Shown piece by piece: positions 47,301 through 57,616 of a stretch of 64,000 bases of DNA. Position 1 is the stretch's first letter, and each line of letters opens with the position of its first letter. Below the pieces are notes generated by a model that was not told the DNA's origin, made no database searches, and was given only the letters and a program-made list of their open reading frames with translations. The translations under genes were made by a program, and so were the position numbers. The DNA comes from Macrocystis pyrifera (taxonomy: Eukaryota; Sar; Phaeophyceae; Laminariales; Laminariaceae): the NCBI GenBank assembly GCA_031763025.1, contig JASSKH010000001.1, positions 16,469,142 through 16,533,141 of the forward strand, given 5' to 3'.

Positions 47301-47867
47301 TGTTGCTTACAGCCGCGATAGATCTACGCGCGGGCGCAGGCACAATACTCATTTTTGTGCAGGCATGCATTGATCCTGTCACAGCAGCGAGGTAGAGTCG
47401 TTGTGCTGTGCCCTATCCCTAAGCAGGGGTCTGCTTGGTTGGGTGCACGCCGTCGGGTCGTGTTGTGCTTGGAAACGCTCTTAGGTCCCTGTGTGGACAT
47501 ACACAAGGATCACATGCTCGCGCGTGCGGTTTTTTGTTGTGTGATGAGTTCGTTGTCATGCTGCTCTTGCCAGAGCGCCGACAGTGCGCAGACTCGAACC
47601 CTAATAAATCCAGCGTGGTGTGTCGTGAATTTAGGAAATCCTTCGTCCGTACGCATAAGGCACGTAATGTTTTGTTTTGTATTTGTGTTTTGTGTCGTGC
47701 CATCTGATGTCTTTTGCCCTGCCTCTCCAGCTCCCTCTCTCTCATAACTCAGATCCGGAGTTTTCCCCTGTGCGCAGGCAGCTTCAATCCGGGATGTTTC
47801 GTACATGTAGGAAAATGCCAAGAAGCTTGCGACGTTTCTCTCGACCCCTTTCGGTGTTGAAGGCAGC

Positions 47868-48115
47868 GACCAAAACGATGATATACGGCATATATCTGGG
47901 GTTATCAACAGCCTACGAGCAGCGTTGAGCGCACAGCAATAAGGGCAGGATCACATTTGCCCCCGTGCCGCGCGGCTAACCTTTTCAGCCATTGTAACTC
48001 GGCGGGCACCAACCATTGTATCGTTCCCCAAAATCACGCAGTAGCCGTCGCTGTATCCGTCCTTTTTTTTGTCGCCATTTTTTTCCCCCCCTCTGTAGTT
48101 CCAGTGAAGGGGGGT
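47868..48115. repeat. Element I
   Basis: Shares gcgaccaaaacgatg, cctacgagcagcgttgagcg, cagccattgtaactcgg and a terminal gtcgccatttttttcccccc with 42705-43085, 50560-50815 and 9080-9330. Confidence 0.5.
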
Positions 48116-48120
48116 TAATT

Positions 48121-48228
48121 AACCCTTACCAGCATACTTTAGGGCTACAGTCCCGTTTTGAGGACAAACCACTCAAGTTCTGAGTACTTTGTCGCCCAAA
48201 TGGGACATGCAGTACTACTCATGAATGG
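48121..48228. mobile_element. MITE-C copy
   Basis: agggctacagtcccgttttg ... cccaaatgggacatgcagta. Confidence 0.6.
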
Positions 48229-48437
48229 GTTCAGTACGGCGTGTCTCGTAGAGATAACAGGGAATGTGGCACACAAGGCACTCTGTTTGTGGCGCCGTCG
48301 CTCTTCGTTGAGCTTGTAGCTGTTGGACGCACACCGTAACCGCCGAGCTGGCGGCTAGGAGTTGCGCTAACAAAAGGGGTGTTATTAATAGTATCCTTTT
48401 TTTCTGCCAAAACATTTCTGACTGCGGGGGCTGCTCC

Positions 48438-48626
48438 ACCCATTTAAAACTGCACCCCAGTTTTGGAGACAATGTACTTAGACTTAGAGTTGAGACATGT
48501 GTTTGAGGGACAGTGCAGCACCTAAAGGGTTTATTTATAACCCATTTAGGACTGCAGTCCTGTTTTGGGGACAACTTACTTAGAATTAGAGTAGCTTGTC
48601 CTCAAAACGAGACTGCAGTACTATAC
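48438..48626. mobile_element. Two MITE-C copies in tandem
   Basis: A diverged copy (48438-48532) is followed after a few bases by a good one (48540-48624; cccatttaggactgcagtcc ... ctcaaaacgagactgcagta). Confidence 0.65.
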
Positions 48627-48898
48627 GAGTAACGCTTATAACCGAGGAACCCTACAGTACGAACCCAATCTCGTTGGACCACCATTAGGACCACCATTAG
48701 TGTGTGTGTTTTTACATGTTACCTGCTGTTGTATTCGTTGCAAACTTTCTGTAGGCCATCAGGTTGTGCACTTTTTTTTTTCTGTCTCAAACGTTTGGGC
48801 GACTTACGAAGGACTTGCTAATGGTGTCGAGCTTGTCAAGTGAGGGGCCCCAGAAGAAAGCAAAAGTAGGTGCACCCCTGTATCATAGAGCGCGACTG

Positions 48899-49003
48899 TT
48901 ACGGGGGGCCAGAGAAAATAGGACCAAATATTGTTAGCAAAAACAGGGAAATATATAGGTTTTGGTGTGTAGCGTAGGTCCTATTTACTATATTTCCCCG
49001 TAA
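48899..49003. mobile_element. MITE-A copy
   Basis: Diverged (ttacggggggccagagaaaa; actatatttccccgtaat). Confidence 0.75.
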
Positions 49004-49176
49004 TAGCAGCGCACCGTAGCGGTCAGCTTGGTCGAGCTTGTAGCTGTCAGATACTTGGTATACATATACGCCATGACCGCTGAGCTAGCAGTCGGCGCTG
49101 GCCGTTTTGTAGCTTACTCGAGGATTGCGCAATTCCTTTGCTTTATTTCGTCAGGCATCGGTCCGGGCAATTCAGT

Positions 49177-49262
<86 letters not shown>
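49177..49262. repeat. Poly(G) tract of about 86 bp
   Basis: Uninterrupted G. Confidence 0.95.
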
Positions 49263-49263
<1 letters not shown>

Positions 49264-49505
49264 ACCGCCATGGTCACGCTCGTGCTGAGGGCCACTCTGG
49301 CGAACGACTCTGTGCCTTACTCAGAATTGGACCATACATAGGAAAATATGTTGTTGGTCCGGAGTAGCAAAAACAATGCCATGGCGGTGGATAGATATCG
49401 CGGAACGAATAGAAGCTTGAAGCTCTCAAGACTGCGAGGCATCAAGGTGTAGCACCCACTCGACCGAGTGACTTCTGTGCGGCTGAACGAAAACACCATG
49501 AATGC

Positions 49506-49542
<37 letters not shown>

Positions 49543-49543
49543 T

Positions 49544-49636
<93 letters not shown>
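49506..49636. repeat. Poly(C) tract of about 131 bp
   Basis: Interrupted only by aattgg at 49540-49545. With the poly(G) at 49177 it forms an inverted pair 250 bp apart. Confidence 0.95.
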
Positions 49637-49767
49637 ATAACCTTGGTCCACCCAATAATCCACTGAACTAGCAATCATCGCTGACTGTGCTCAGTGGTTA
49701 TGGTGTATATCCAGGAAAACCACAATCTGGGGTACTGTATATTTACAGTATGCGGTAAGGACTGCCT

Positions 49768-49885
49768 ATTGCGGGGGACCATACTAAACGGGACCAAATA
49801 TTGTTGGCGTTAATAGAGAACTATAAAGGTTTTTTGTACCGCCATGCGTGTACCGCAGGTGCTATTTACTATGGTCCTCCGTAAT
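49768..49885. mobile_element. MITE-A copy with 10-bp extra segment
   Basis: A cgccatgcgtg addition interrupts the right half; terminal repeats are otherwise retained. Confidence 0.75.
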
Positions 49886-49926
49886 AGTATGGCGGTGGTG
49901 TGCCAGATCAATTTATGACCCCCAGT

Positions 49927-49957
49927 TGCTGTTGTTGTTGTTGTTGTTGTTGTTGTT
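49927..49957. repeat. (TTG)n microsatellite
   Basis: About ten units. Confidence 0.9.
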
Positions 49958-50144
49958 CTCACATTAACTCGTCGCCCTCAATACAATGCTGTCCGTGGTC
50001 GCAGGCAGGGTTAGGGTTACATTACGGCAGCACGGCACAGCACAGCACAGCAATCAGCTCTGACTGCCGTGCTCAATGGATACGTTGTGCACATCTAGGA
50101 AAAAAACTCTTTTTTCATTGTTTTTTTTTGTCCCATCTCCTTTT

Positions 50145-50345
50145 TTATCCTCGCCCTCCTTTCGTCTCCTCCTCCCTGCCTAGTCGGAACTCAGATCCGG
50201 GGATCGAATACATAGCAGGCGATCCCCCCCCCCCCCCCCCCCGCCCAACTACGGTACTTGCTTTGCTTTTTTTTTTTAATCGCGCGAAGACTTCAGCCCT
50301 TTCTTCCCTCGTCGACACGCGTCTAGTTGCGCCTTCCTTACCCAC
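50145..50345. repeat. Element J
   Basis: actcagatccggggatcgaa, an internal 20-C run, then gcgcgaagacttcagccctt and ccctcgtcgacacgcg. Confidence 0.5.
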
Positions 50346-50559
50346 GCTATCAATAGGCGCTCTCAGTAGTTGATACTGCTGTTTGTTCTTTTTTAGCTCA
50401 CAAAATTCACATTCTCTCACCACGGCGGGGTTCCTACTCCAGGATCGACGCTAGCACCGACAGCATTCGAGGGCAACCACTAGACCGCCGGGACGACCGA
50501 CCCCGGGGCGTGTATGGCCTCGAGTTAACCCGATGGGTGCATTCGCGTCATAGTGATGA

Positions 50560-50815
50560 GCAACCAAAACAATGGGGAACATATGTACGTCTGGTGTCAT
50601 TCGACCGTTTATATACGAGAAGCGCGAGCGCCCAGCGCAACGCACGGGGGTGGGATCGTGTTGCGCCCCGTGTGTGCCGTTACGAGTCCTTGCGTTCAAC
50701 CATTGTAACTCGGACACACCGATTTGTATCGTTCCGCCATCACGACGTGGCCGTCGCTGCGGTCGTCAACCCCTACAGATATTTTTCCTCTCGGAAGTCC
50801 TGAGAGGGTTGTTGA
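50560..50815. repeat. Element I
   Basis: gcaaccaaaacaatggggaa, gaagcgcgagcgcccagcgc and caaccattgtaactcggaca. Confidence 0.5.
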
Positions 50816-50869
50816 CACCTTCGCCACTCTGCGTGTGTGTCTTTTTTTTTTTTTTTTTTTTTCCCATCC

Positions 50870-51045
50870 CATTGGTTATCCTCGCCCTACTCTCCCGCTC
50901 CCTCCCAGCAGTATCTCAGATACGGGCCCACTTAGTGGGCGTTCCTGCCCCCCCTCTCCCCAATGCGGCACGTACCGCCTTGCGTTTTCGTCGCGGGGAA
51001 GACTTCACCATTTTCTTCCCTCGTCGACTCGCTTCGAATTGTGCA
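50870..51045. repeat. Element J
   Basis: tctcagatacgggcccactt, cggggaagacttcaccattt and ccctcgtcgactcgcttcg. Confidence 0.5.
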
Positions 51046-51059
51046 AACTCACGCTAGCT

Positions 51060-51167
51060 GTTACGGGGGGACCATAGTAAACAGGACCAAATATTGTTAG
51101 TAAAAATAGGTAAATGTATAGGTTTTTGTGTGTACCGTAGGTCCTATTTACTATGGCCCCCCGTAAT
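51060..51167. mobile_element. MITE-A copy
   Basis: Ends gttacggggggaccatagta and ctatggccccccgtaat. Confidence 0.8.
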
Positions 51168-51405
51168 GGGCGCTTTCTGCTTTCTGCAATTGTTCTCACG
51201 AGAAGAAAGTCCGCCCAGGACTGGACGCGAAAGCGTGACTTCGGTATTCGGTAAGTCACGGGGGTCTAAACACTGTACCACCGGGGTCGCCGTGTTGAAA
51301 CCCCTTTTTTACAGCGTCTAGATGAATCTGAACTCTTCAAGCGATTTTGTCCAATGACAGTACGGTCGCAGAATTGTGATTGCGGTGGCATATTCGCGCT
51401 CTACT

Positions 51406-51513
51406 ATTACGGGGGTGCATAGTTAGTGGGACCAAATTTTGTTTGTAAAAATAGGAAAATATATAGGTTTTTATGTGTACCATAGGTCCTATTAACTATG
51501 GACCCCCGTAATA
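51406..51513. mobile_element. MITE-A copy
   Basis: Left end attacgggggtgcatagtta; the right end is perfect. It marks the left border of the 51.5-53.1 kb degenerate tandem array. Confidence 0.8.
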
Positions 51514-51539
51514 GTTGTGACGGTTTTGGCTCTTGGAAT

Positions 51540-53110
51540 TTTTTTTATAGCTGCGAAAAAGAGGTTTTGGGCTACGCAACGTTGGGGTGACAGGTCGGCG
51601 CTAGACTATCTGCAGTAGCTACTCGTAGCGCTGGGGTGGCCATATCGGCGCTATGTATATGTTTTTGGCGGTTCCGCACCACTACTATTAATAGTACGAT
51701 ACATTTTTGCATGGGTTGGGGTGGAATGTCGGCGGTATTTTTTTCCGTCTGTGCAGTTTTACCAGAGGGGTGTTAAGCCAGCGTTGGGGTGGCATACAGG
51801 CGCTATGATATGCTACATATGTGTGGATGGTTCTGTCCACTATGTTACGATACTTTTCGCAGCGGCAAAATGGTTAGCCCAACCCTGTTCCGAGTAATCT
51901 GTCGCCTTCAGCGTGGCCGCAGCTGTTCAGCAGGGGTTGAACTACGAGACTTGGGGTGGCATATCGGCGCCATGCTATTTGTGACGGTTTTCGACCCTAC
52001 GACATTTTTTTGCAGTAGCAAAAACAAAGAGTTGATCCCTGGAGAGCTGCACCCACGTTTTCTTGTATAAAACTGCTTGGAAATAGTGCAGTGTGGTCGG
52101 ACAATATCTCTGGTGCTGAAGTGGTTCAGCCGAGTTGGGGTGACAAGTCGGCGCTGTACTACTCTGTGACAGTTTTTCACGCCGCGATGGTTTTGCAGCA
52201 TGGGAAGTGTTGGGCTGGCCTTGAAGTGGCATATCGGCGCCATGCGTTTTGTGCTGGTTCTCGGCGCCTCGATTTTTGTTGTTAGCGGTATCTAAAAGGA
52301 CCCAAGGTTTCGGAGATGAAACTGCTTGGAACCAAACTGTAGTACGGTCGGATAACATTTGCTAGCAGCAAAGTGACTTAAGCTGGCGTTGGGGTGGCAT
52401 ATCGGCGTATATTATCGGTGAAAGTTTAGACGCGGCGACACCTTTTCTTCGGTGGCAAGGGTGTTGAGCTGGCGTCGCGGTGACTTATCGGCGCTATGCT
52501 ACGTATCCGGGACCGTTTTTGACGCTGCGATGCTTTTTTTTGCGGCGTCCAACTTGTTGAGCTATATAGCGCTAGGGGTGGCTTATCGGCGCTATGCTAT
52601 TGGTAGCGGTGATTCAGCATTTGCGATATTCTCTGCGGCAGCAGAGAGGGTCCGGCCAGTCGCACGAAGTATCTGCGCTATCTACCTGCTACCGGTAGTC
52701 TCGGCGGTGGTTTTAGCACCACGATACTTTTTGGTGTACTGTAGCTAAATAGTTAAGCTAGGGTCAGGGGTGAGACAGTTCGGCGCTAAATATGCTATTT
52801 GTGACGATCTAGGCGCGACGAAATTTTTTTGCAGCAGGGGAAAACACTCAAAATGCGCACGCGTTTTTGAGTTTTTGGAGGCGAGCTACTGGGCGTTCAT
52901 GTGGGATCCCATTAACAGTAGAAAACAAGGTTCCGCTGGCATTTGCTAAGTGGCATTCCGGCGCTATACTACTTGTGTCGATTTTTTGGCGCTGCGACAA
53001 GTTTTTGCAGTAGCACATTCACGTCGGCATTTTTTTTGTCCTCGTCTGCTCTAGCAAAGGGCTGTTGAGCTACACAAGCGTTGGGTTGGCATATCGGCGG
53101 CCTTTGTTTT
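51540..53110. repeat. Degenerate tandem array with TTGGGGTGGCATATCGGCGC motif
   Basis: The motif recurs about 13 times (near 51581, 51631, 51717, 51784, 51951, 52135, 52226, 52389, 52474, 52573, 52762, 52944 and 53083) at spacings of 50-190 bp. Between occurrences lie shared pieces such as gcgacattttttgcagcagc and tgttgagct. Open frames in this region are by-products of the repeat. Confidence 0.65.
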
Positions 53111-53131
53111 GTTGTGACAGTTTTTTTTTTT

Positions 53132-53326
53132 ACTCGTCTCCTTTTAGAGTCTACATGCAACACGCCGGTTTGTGGCAGTTTTCACACGGCTTTGTTTTTG
53201 CTTTTTTTTACTCCTCTCCTTTTGGGGTCTACAACACGCCGGTTTGTGAAAGTTTTCACTGTTCGCCTCGTTTATATTTTTCTTCACTCCTCTCCTTCCA
53301 GAGTCTACAACCCGCCGGCTCGAGCG
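53132..53326. repeat. Tandem repeat, three units of about 75 bp
   Basis: Each unit has tactcctctccttt, gagtctacaacacgccgg and tttgtgaaagttttcac. The third is truncated. Confidence 0.7.
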
Positions 53327-53470
53327 TTGCACTGTACAATGTCTATACATCGTAGAACCGTCGTCTTTTCCGCTCGAACCGCGTTTCGCTGGTCCCCCGC
53401 TGTCCGTTCGCTGCTGACCGAAGAGTACGGCAGGGGGAGGGTAACCCCATGTTCGCTCGTTGTTCTTCTG

Positions 53471-53551
53471 GGGTTAACCCGCTTGGGGACAAAGCGGTCA
53501 CAGTGTATAACAAGTTTGTCCAAAAAATGGGACGTCAGCCCTGAAAAGGTT
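53471..53551. mobile_element. MITE-C, diverged
   Basis: The gcttggggacaaagcgg and aaaatgggacgtcagccctg parts survive. Confidence 0.45.
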
Positions 53552-53596
53552 ATAACTCGTGGGCACGACCTATTTATTGCCTGTGGTCACAAGACG

Positions 53597-53678
53597 CTAT
53601 ACTTTGTCCCAATATACAAGCACCGTTTTTAGACTAATTATTAAACCAAACGGTGCTTGTATTTCGGGACAGAGTGAT
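53597..53678. mobile_element. MITE-B copy
   Basis: atactttgtcccaatataca ... gcttgtatttcgggacagag, with inner arms caagcaccgttt/aaacggtgcttg. Confidence 0.7.
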
Positions 53679-53855
53679 AACGGACGACCTACAGTTATCA
53701 GAACCCATTACAGGCCCAAAAGCCATCCATCTTCTTCATCTTTATACGCCAAATTTGGTCCTGATTAGCAGTTTCTTAACGTAAAGGGAGACCGGTCATT
53801 TCGGGCGCGTCGAGGCCTGTTTTCAGGCCTTAATGTACAAGTTTTTTTTGTGCAG

Positions 53856-54024
53856 GAAGCGCTGTTTTTGTTGTTCTTCTCGCAATAAGTCATCGCCAAA
53901 ACCTAGTCCGTTGTTGATGACAAGACGGGCTCTAATAACTCTGGAGTGGAAGAATATACCTCACTACGTGCAGGCCAGCGAGTGGCTTCGGACAACAACA
54001 AAAAATGAGGCCCTAGAAGGAAAG
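53856..54024 (+). CDS. Juxtamembrane and pre-NBD exon of ABCG transporter
   Basis: A strong acceptor (a run of eight T followed by gtgcag, to 53855) opens a frame starting KRCFCCSSRNKSSPKPSP. It is basic and cysteine-containing, as expected just inside a membrane helix. It continues LLMTRRALITLEWKNIPHYV and ASEWLRTTTKNEALEGK, then meets a GTGCTT donor (54025). The ITLEWKNIPHYV stretch resembles the first beta strands of ABCG nucleotide-binding domains (pattern L.W.N..Y.V), which precede Walker A. The exon enters in phase 2 and leaves in phase 0. The next expected piece, Walker A, is not found before the N gap. The donor is the weakest part of the call. Confidence 0.5.
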
Positions 54025-54194
54025 GTGCTTATTAGTAGGAGGCCGATCTTTTGGGGCGCGTCAAGGCCTCTGTTTCATCTTAATACACTATTTTTAGTGC
54101 CAGGGGCGGTCAGTCAAGGGGTCAAACCGCGATCTCCCAGCGTATGTGCCTAAAAATAAGCCCTTGGTCAATAAATTCGACGCTGTCATTCGTA

Positions 54195-54425
54195 TGCAAG
54201 AAAGTCCGCCTCTTAAGCGGTTCTTTTCTGGGATGCGGCTGGCTCACCGTCCGTGCGACTCGTCCAACATCTCACGTTTCGCTTCGCGGTTTTAGTACAA
54301 GCAAATGCCTTCTTTGTGGTCGGTGAAAATCTGACGTGCCCCGCCCGCTCCGGCATTGTGGGGATGCGAGGAGGGTCTATGGTCATGCGGCTATGGCCAT
54401 GCAAGACAATGAGTACACCCAACCC
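54195..54425 (+). mobile_element. Element X copy, diverged
   Basis: Plus orientation, starting cgcctcttaagcggttcttt and ending aatgagtacaccca. It lies 170 bp after the pre-NBD exon and lacks a long C run. Confidence 0.6.
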
Positions 54426-54557
54426 GTTTACCATGGACATGCCTTAGTCCATTGTTTACACCTGCAGTTGACCTGATACACACGCTTGGCGCTAACACAC
54501 CGGAATTCTGAACCGGAGGAACGTTTGAACCTCCATCACGCCTCTCTCTCTTCTGTG

Positions 54558-55138
54558 TACCACTCTGTTCGAAAATGTAAGGACCGTTTAGGTGTGTCAC
54601 GTTATTACGGCGGACCATAGTAAGTAGGACCTACGTACACACAAAAACCTATATGTTTGCCTATTTTTACTAACAAAATGTAGTCCTACTTACTATGGTC
54701 CGTCCCTAAGGACCGTTTAGGTGTCACATTATTACAGCGGACCATAGTAGATAGGACCTACGGTACACACAAAAACCTATATTTTTGCCTATTTTTACTA
54801 ACAAAATTTAGTCCTACTTACTATGGTCCGTCCCTAAGGACCGTTTGGGTGTTTCACATTTATTACGGCGGACCATAGTAAATAGGACCTACGGTACGCA
54901 CAAAAACCTATATACTTGCCTATTTTTACTAACAATATTTGGTCCTACTTACTATGGTCCGTCCCTAAGGACCGTTTAGGTGTGTGTCACATTATTACGG
55001 GGGACCATAGTAAATAGGACCTGCGGTACACACAAAAACCTATATATTTGCCTATTTTTGCCAAGAATAGTTGGTGCTATTTACTATGGCCCCCCGTAAT
55101 AGTACCAAAATGGTCCTTATATTTTCGGACAGAGTGGT
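54558..55138. mobile_element. MITE-B containing four tandem MITE-A
   Basis: Left arm gtaccactctgttcgaaaat at 54558-54601 and right arm ccttatattttcggacagag at 55103-55138 bracket the array. Confidence 0.75.
54604..55100. repeat. Tandem array of four MITE-A units
   Basis: Four complete palindromic units start at 54604, 54731, 54862 and 54994 (periods 127, 131 and 132). The spacer ctaaggaccgtttaggtgt(gt)cacatt repeats between them. Units 1-3 share the unusual right end tatggtccgtcccta instead of the gtcccccgtaat end, and unit 4 is standard. The spacer is itself the left arm of MITE-B. Confidence 0.85.
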
Positions 55139-55505
55139 GTCCGATACTAGCCTTGTTTTTTTATTTTTCTCTCTGGGAGAAGCGCTTATGAGTGATGGGC
55201 GTGAAAATGAAGCTCTAGCTGCCTGCAAATTTTGTGTACTGTAGTGGTGCGCGCAATAGTAAGATATACCGGGTACGTTTGAATTAATATAGGCATCTCT
55301 CCTGTTCACTCAGGCTTTTAGTGTGTCAACAAAAATGAGAGGAGGGGAAAGTGATGACAACAACTGAGGAGAATGCAGCGTCAGCCGCACGGGGCACAGC
55401 CCGGGCTGGTTGTGGTTTGATCATGTGTCCCAGATTTTAGACACATTGTGCACGCGTGAGTGCAACGCAACAGCATGCTACTGTTTCAAGGGGGACATAG
55501 TAATA

Positions 55506-55590
55506 CGTACCACTCTGTCCCGAAATATAAGAAAAATTTGGTTTAACAATTAGTGTAAATCCGGTTCTTATATTGTGGGACAGAATGGTA
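55506..55590. mobile_element. MITE-B copy
   Basis: cgtaccactctgtcccgaaa ... tattgtgggacagaatggta. It sits inside a diverged segment with gggggacatagta and gttctgattg pieces. Confidence 0.7.
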
Positions 55591-55663
55591 GTAATCAGAA
55601 CCAACGGTGGGCCCAAAAGTCCATGTATTCCCCTATGTTCACTCACGGTATTGAGTTCTGATT

Positions 55664-55770
55664 GGTACGGGGGACCATAGTAAATAGGACCAAATATTGT
55701 TAGTAAAAATAGCAAAATATGTAGTTTTTTGTGTGTACCGTAGGTCCTATTTACTATGGTCCCCCGGAAT
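55664..55770. mobile_element. MITE-A copy
   Basis: Left end gtacgggggaccatagtaa, right end ctatggtcccccggaat. Confidence 0.8.
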
Positions 55771-55844
55771 AGTACGCTCCCTCGCTAAGGTGAATGCTCG
55801 CACGTACTGCGGTGCTGCGCGTCGACACCGTGGGAGACGATCGA

Positions 55845-55922
55845 AAAACTATGGTCACACGACTGACGGCCATGCATGAGATCGAGTACATCTCTCCTGT
55901 CGAGTACACCCCCCCCCTCTTC
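55845..55922 (+). mobile_element. Element X 3' fragment
   Basis: The last 70 bp only: cggccatgcatgagatcgag, tacatctctcctgtcgagta, then a C-rich run. Confidence 0.6.
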
Positions 55923-56035
55923 CTTGGCGTTGGTTGAGTTGCTATGCTTGGACCTGAAGAAATGTTTTCCCCCGAAAATGTTCATTTAAGACATGATATT
56001 CGTGAAACGAAGAAGCTCGGGTCCCCAACATGTAT

Positions 56036-56120
56036 GACCCTTTTGGAACTGCAATCCCGTGTTCGGAACAAACCACGAAAATTCTTGGAAAATTATCCCC
56101 AAAACGGGATTGCACTGCTA
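56036..56120. mobile_element. MITE-C copy
   Basis: acccttttggaactgcaatc ... caaaacgggattgcactgct. Confidence 0.65.
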
Positions 56121-56123
56121 TTA

Positions 56124-56234
56124 ATTTTACGGGGGTCCATAGTTAGTAGGACGTGCGGTATACATAAAAACCTATATATTTACCTATTTTTACTGACAAT
56201 ATTTGGTCCTATTTACTATGGATCCCCCCGTAAT
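56124..56234. mobile_element. MITE-A copy (last in the window)
   Basis: Left end attttacgggggtccatag; the right end has an extra C run. No further copy is seen to 64000. It begins three bases after a MITE-C. Confidence 0.8.
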
Positions 56235-56721
56235 ACAGTTGATCCCTTTCCCAAAGATGTTGATTCAGTCCTTTCAGAGCTTCGCACCAACAGTTTCGGG
56301 ATCAAACTAACGTGGAAATGGCGTTATTTACAAGTAATTTGTTTTTCGCAATTGGAGTGAATCGGTTAAGGTCCAATACGTACCACTCCGTCCGGGAATA
56401 TAGTCGCCGTTTAATGGAGCATGTATTCCCGCAAAGAATGGTTGACGAGCGTACGGTTTATTTTCGTGATTGTTAACTTTGTTTCCCGACGGAACGTTTT
56501 CGCGCCTGGTTCTTATCGTGTCCCCGCGCTAGATTTCAGGAAATTGAGGTGATGTAAGAACATCATCATCATTATGAGTCATGAACGCCACGTACACTCA
56601 ACCTACTCTTAAGTCTTTGCGCTCAACATTTCCACATCCTATTGTCGTGTGCGAAAGGAAAGCGTCATTTAAGTAGTCAGGTGCGTATTTGTTGTCCATC
56701 CGCACGGGACCACTTCCCCCC

Positions 56722-56821
56722 NNNNNNNNNNNNNNNNNNNNNNNNNNNNNNNNNNNNNNNNNNNNNNNNNNNNNNNNNNNNNNNNNNNNNNNNNNNNNNN
56801 NNNNNNNNNNNNNNNNNNNNN
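56722..56821. other. Assembly gap (100 N)
   Basis: Exactly 100 N, the usual placeholder for a gap of unknown size. The reading frame of the ABCG exon emerges directly from its right edge, so the exon start lies inside. The Walker A and Q-loop coding sequence, found nowhere else in the window, probably does too. Confidence 0.95.
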
Positions 56822-57049
56822 TGTTTCACGCGAGGCTGAGGATGCCGAGAGAGGCCACCCACGCCGAGCGCAGGGCGCGCGCGCTGCTCGTGCTCGAGGA
56901 GCTGGGGCTCACCCGTGTAGCCGACTCCCGTATTGGGGACACGTTCAAGCGAGGCATCTCAGGGGGCGAGAAGAGGAGGCTTTCCATTGCCGCTGAGTTG
57001 ATGGCGCATCCGCCGCTTCTGTTCTTGGACGAGCCGACCACCGGTCTGG
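56822..57049 (+). CDS. ABCG transporter exon: ABC signature and Walker B (5' end in gap)
   Basis: From the gap edge the frame reads FHARLRMPREATHAERRARA, LLVLEELGLTRVADSRIGD, then TFKRGISGGEKRRLSIAAEL and MAHPPLLFLDEPTTGL. ISGGEKRR is the ABC signature (C-loop) with the ABCG-typical GE, and LLFLDEP is Walker B with its catalytic glutamate. The leading F.ARLR.P and GL..VADS.IG segments are ABCG hallmarks. The exon ends GGTCTGG at 57049 with donor GTGAGA; the split codon joins the next exon as GLDAAGAL, giving the D-loop. This is ATP-binding, cytosolic sequence. Walker A is missing from the window. The class call is secure; finer assignment is not. Confidence 0.93.
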
Positions 57050-57616
57050 GTGAGAGGGGTCAGGGTAGGGTAGGGTAAAGTAGGAGGAGGAGGAGGAGGA
57101 GGAGGCGAGGTTGTGCAAGTGGTTCGTGTGGGGGTTAGAGGTGCTGCATTGCGTTTCGTACTTGCGTTTTTGTAGATTGGTTTTGTGGGGGTTGTGAAAG
57201 ACATACGAAGTATGGAAACAAGCGTGCCTAACCCTTCCATAACCGCTACCGCTACCTTGACCGCCCTGCCACAGCTACCGGCGTCTCAAAACAAACTGCG
57301 CTACGAAACATGAAGCACATGGTGACTTTTTGTTGTTGTTCTAGCCGCCGGTGCTATCCGTTTCTTTTTACCGGGTCTCGCGCGAACTCTGTCGCGTGAC
57401 GTGACCCTATGTTTCACCGCCGCTGCCACCGCCGCGGCCGCCGTCATCGCGTAAAAAAAAAAATCCACAAACCTGAAAACAAGCGGGACTTAACCCTCCC
57501 TTACCCACCGCCGCTACAACCGCTCCGTCACCGCCGCCGCCGCCGCCGCCGCCGCCACCGTCATTAAAAAACAATAAATGCGTTATATACACAACATGAA
57601 AACAACACACAAACAG
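57050..57616 (+). other. Intron with GGA, CCG and GAG microsatellites
   Basis: Donor GTGAGAGG and acceptor acacaaacag. It contains short (GGA)n near 57084 and (CCG)n near 57530-57556. No dispersed element was recognised in it. Confidence 0.85.

Noticed and set aside
52452..52748. Hydrophobic frame that could be the missing membrane-helix exon before 53856
   Set aside because: It is built from the degenerate tandem repeat and shares its segments with neighbouring units; no matching splice sites.
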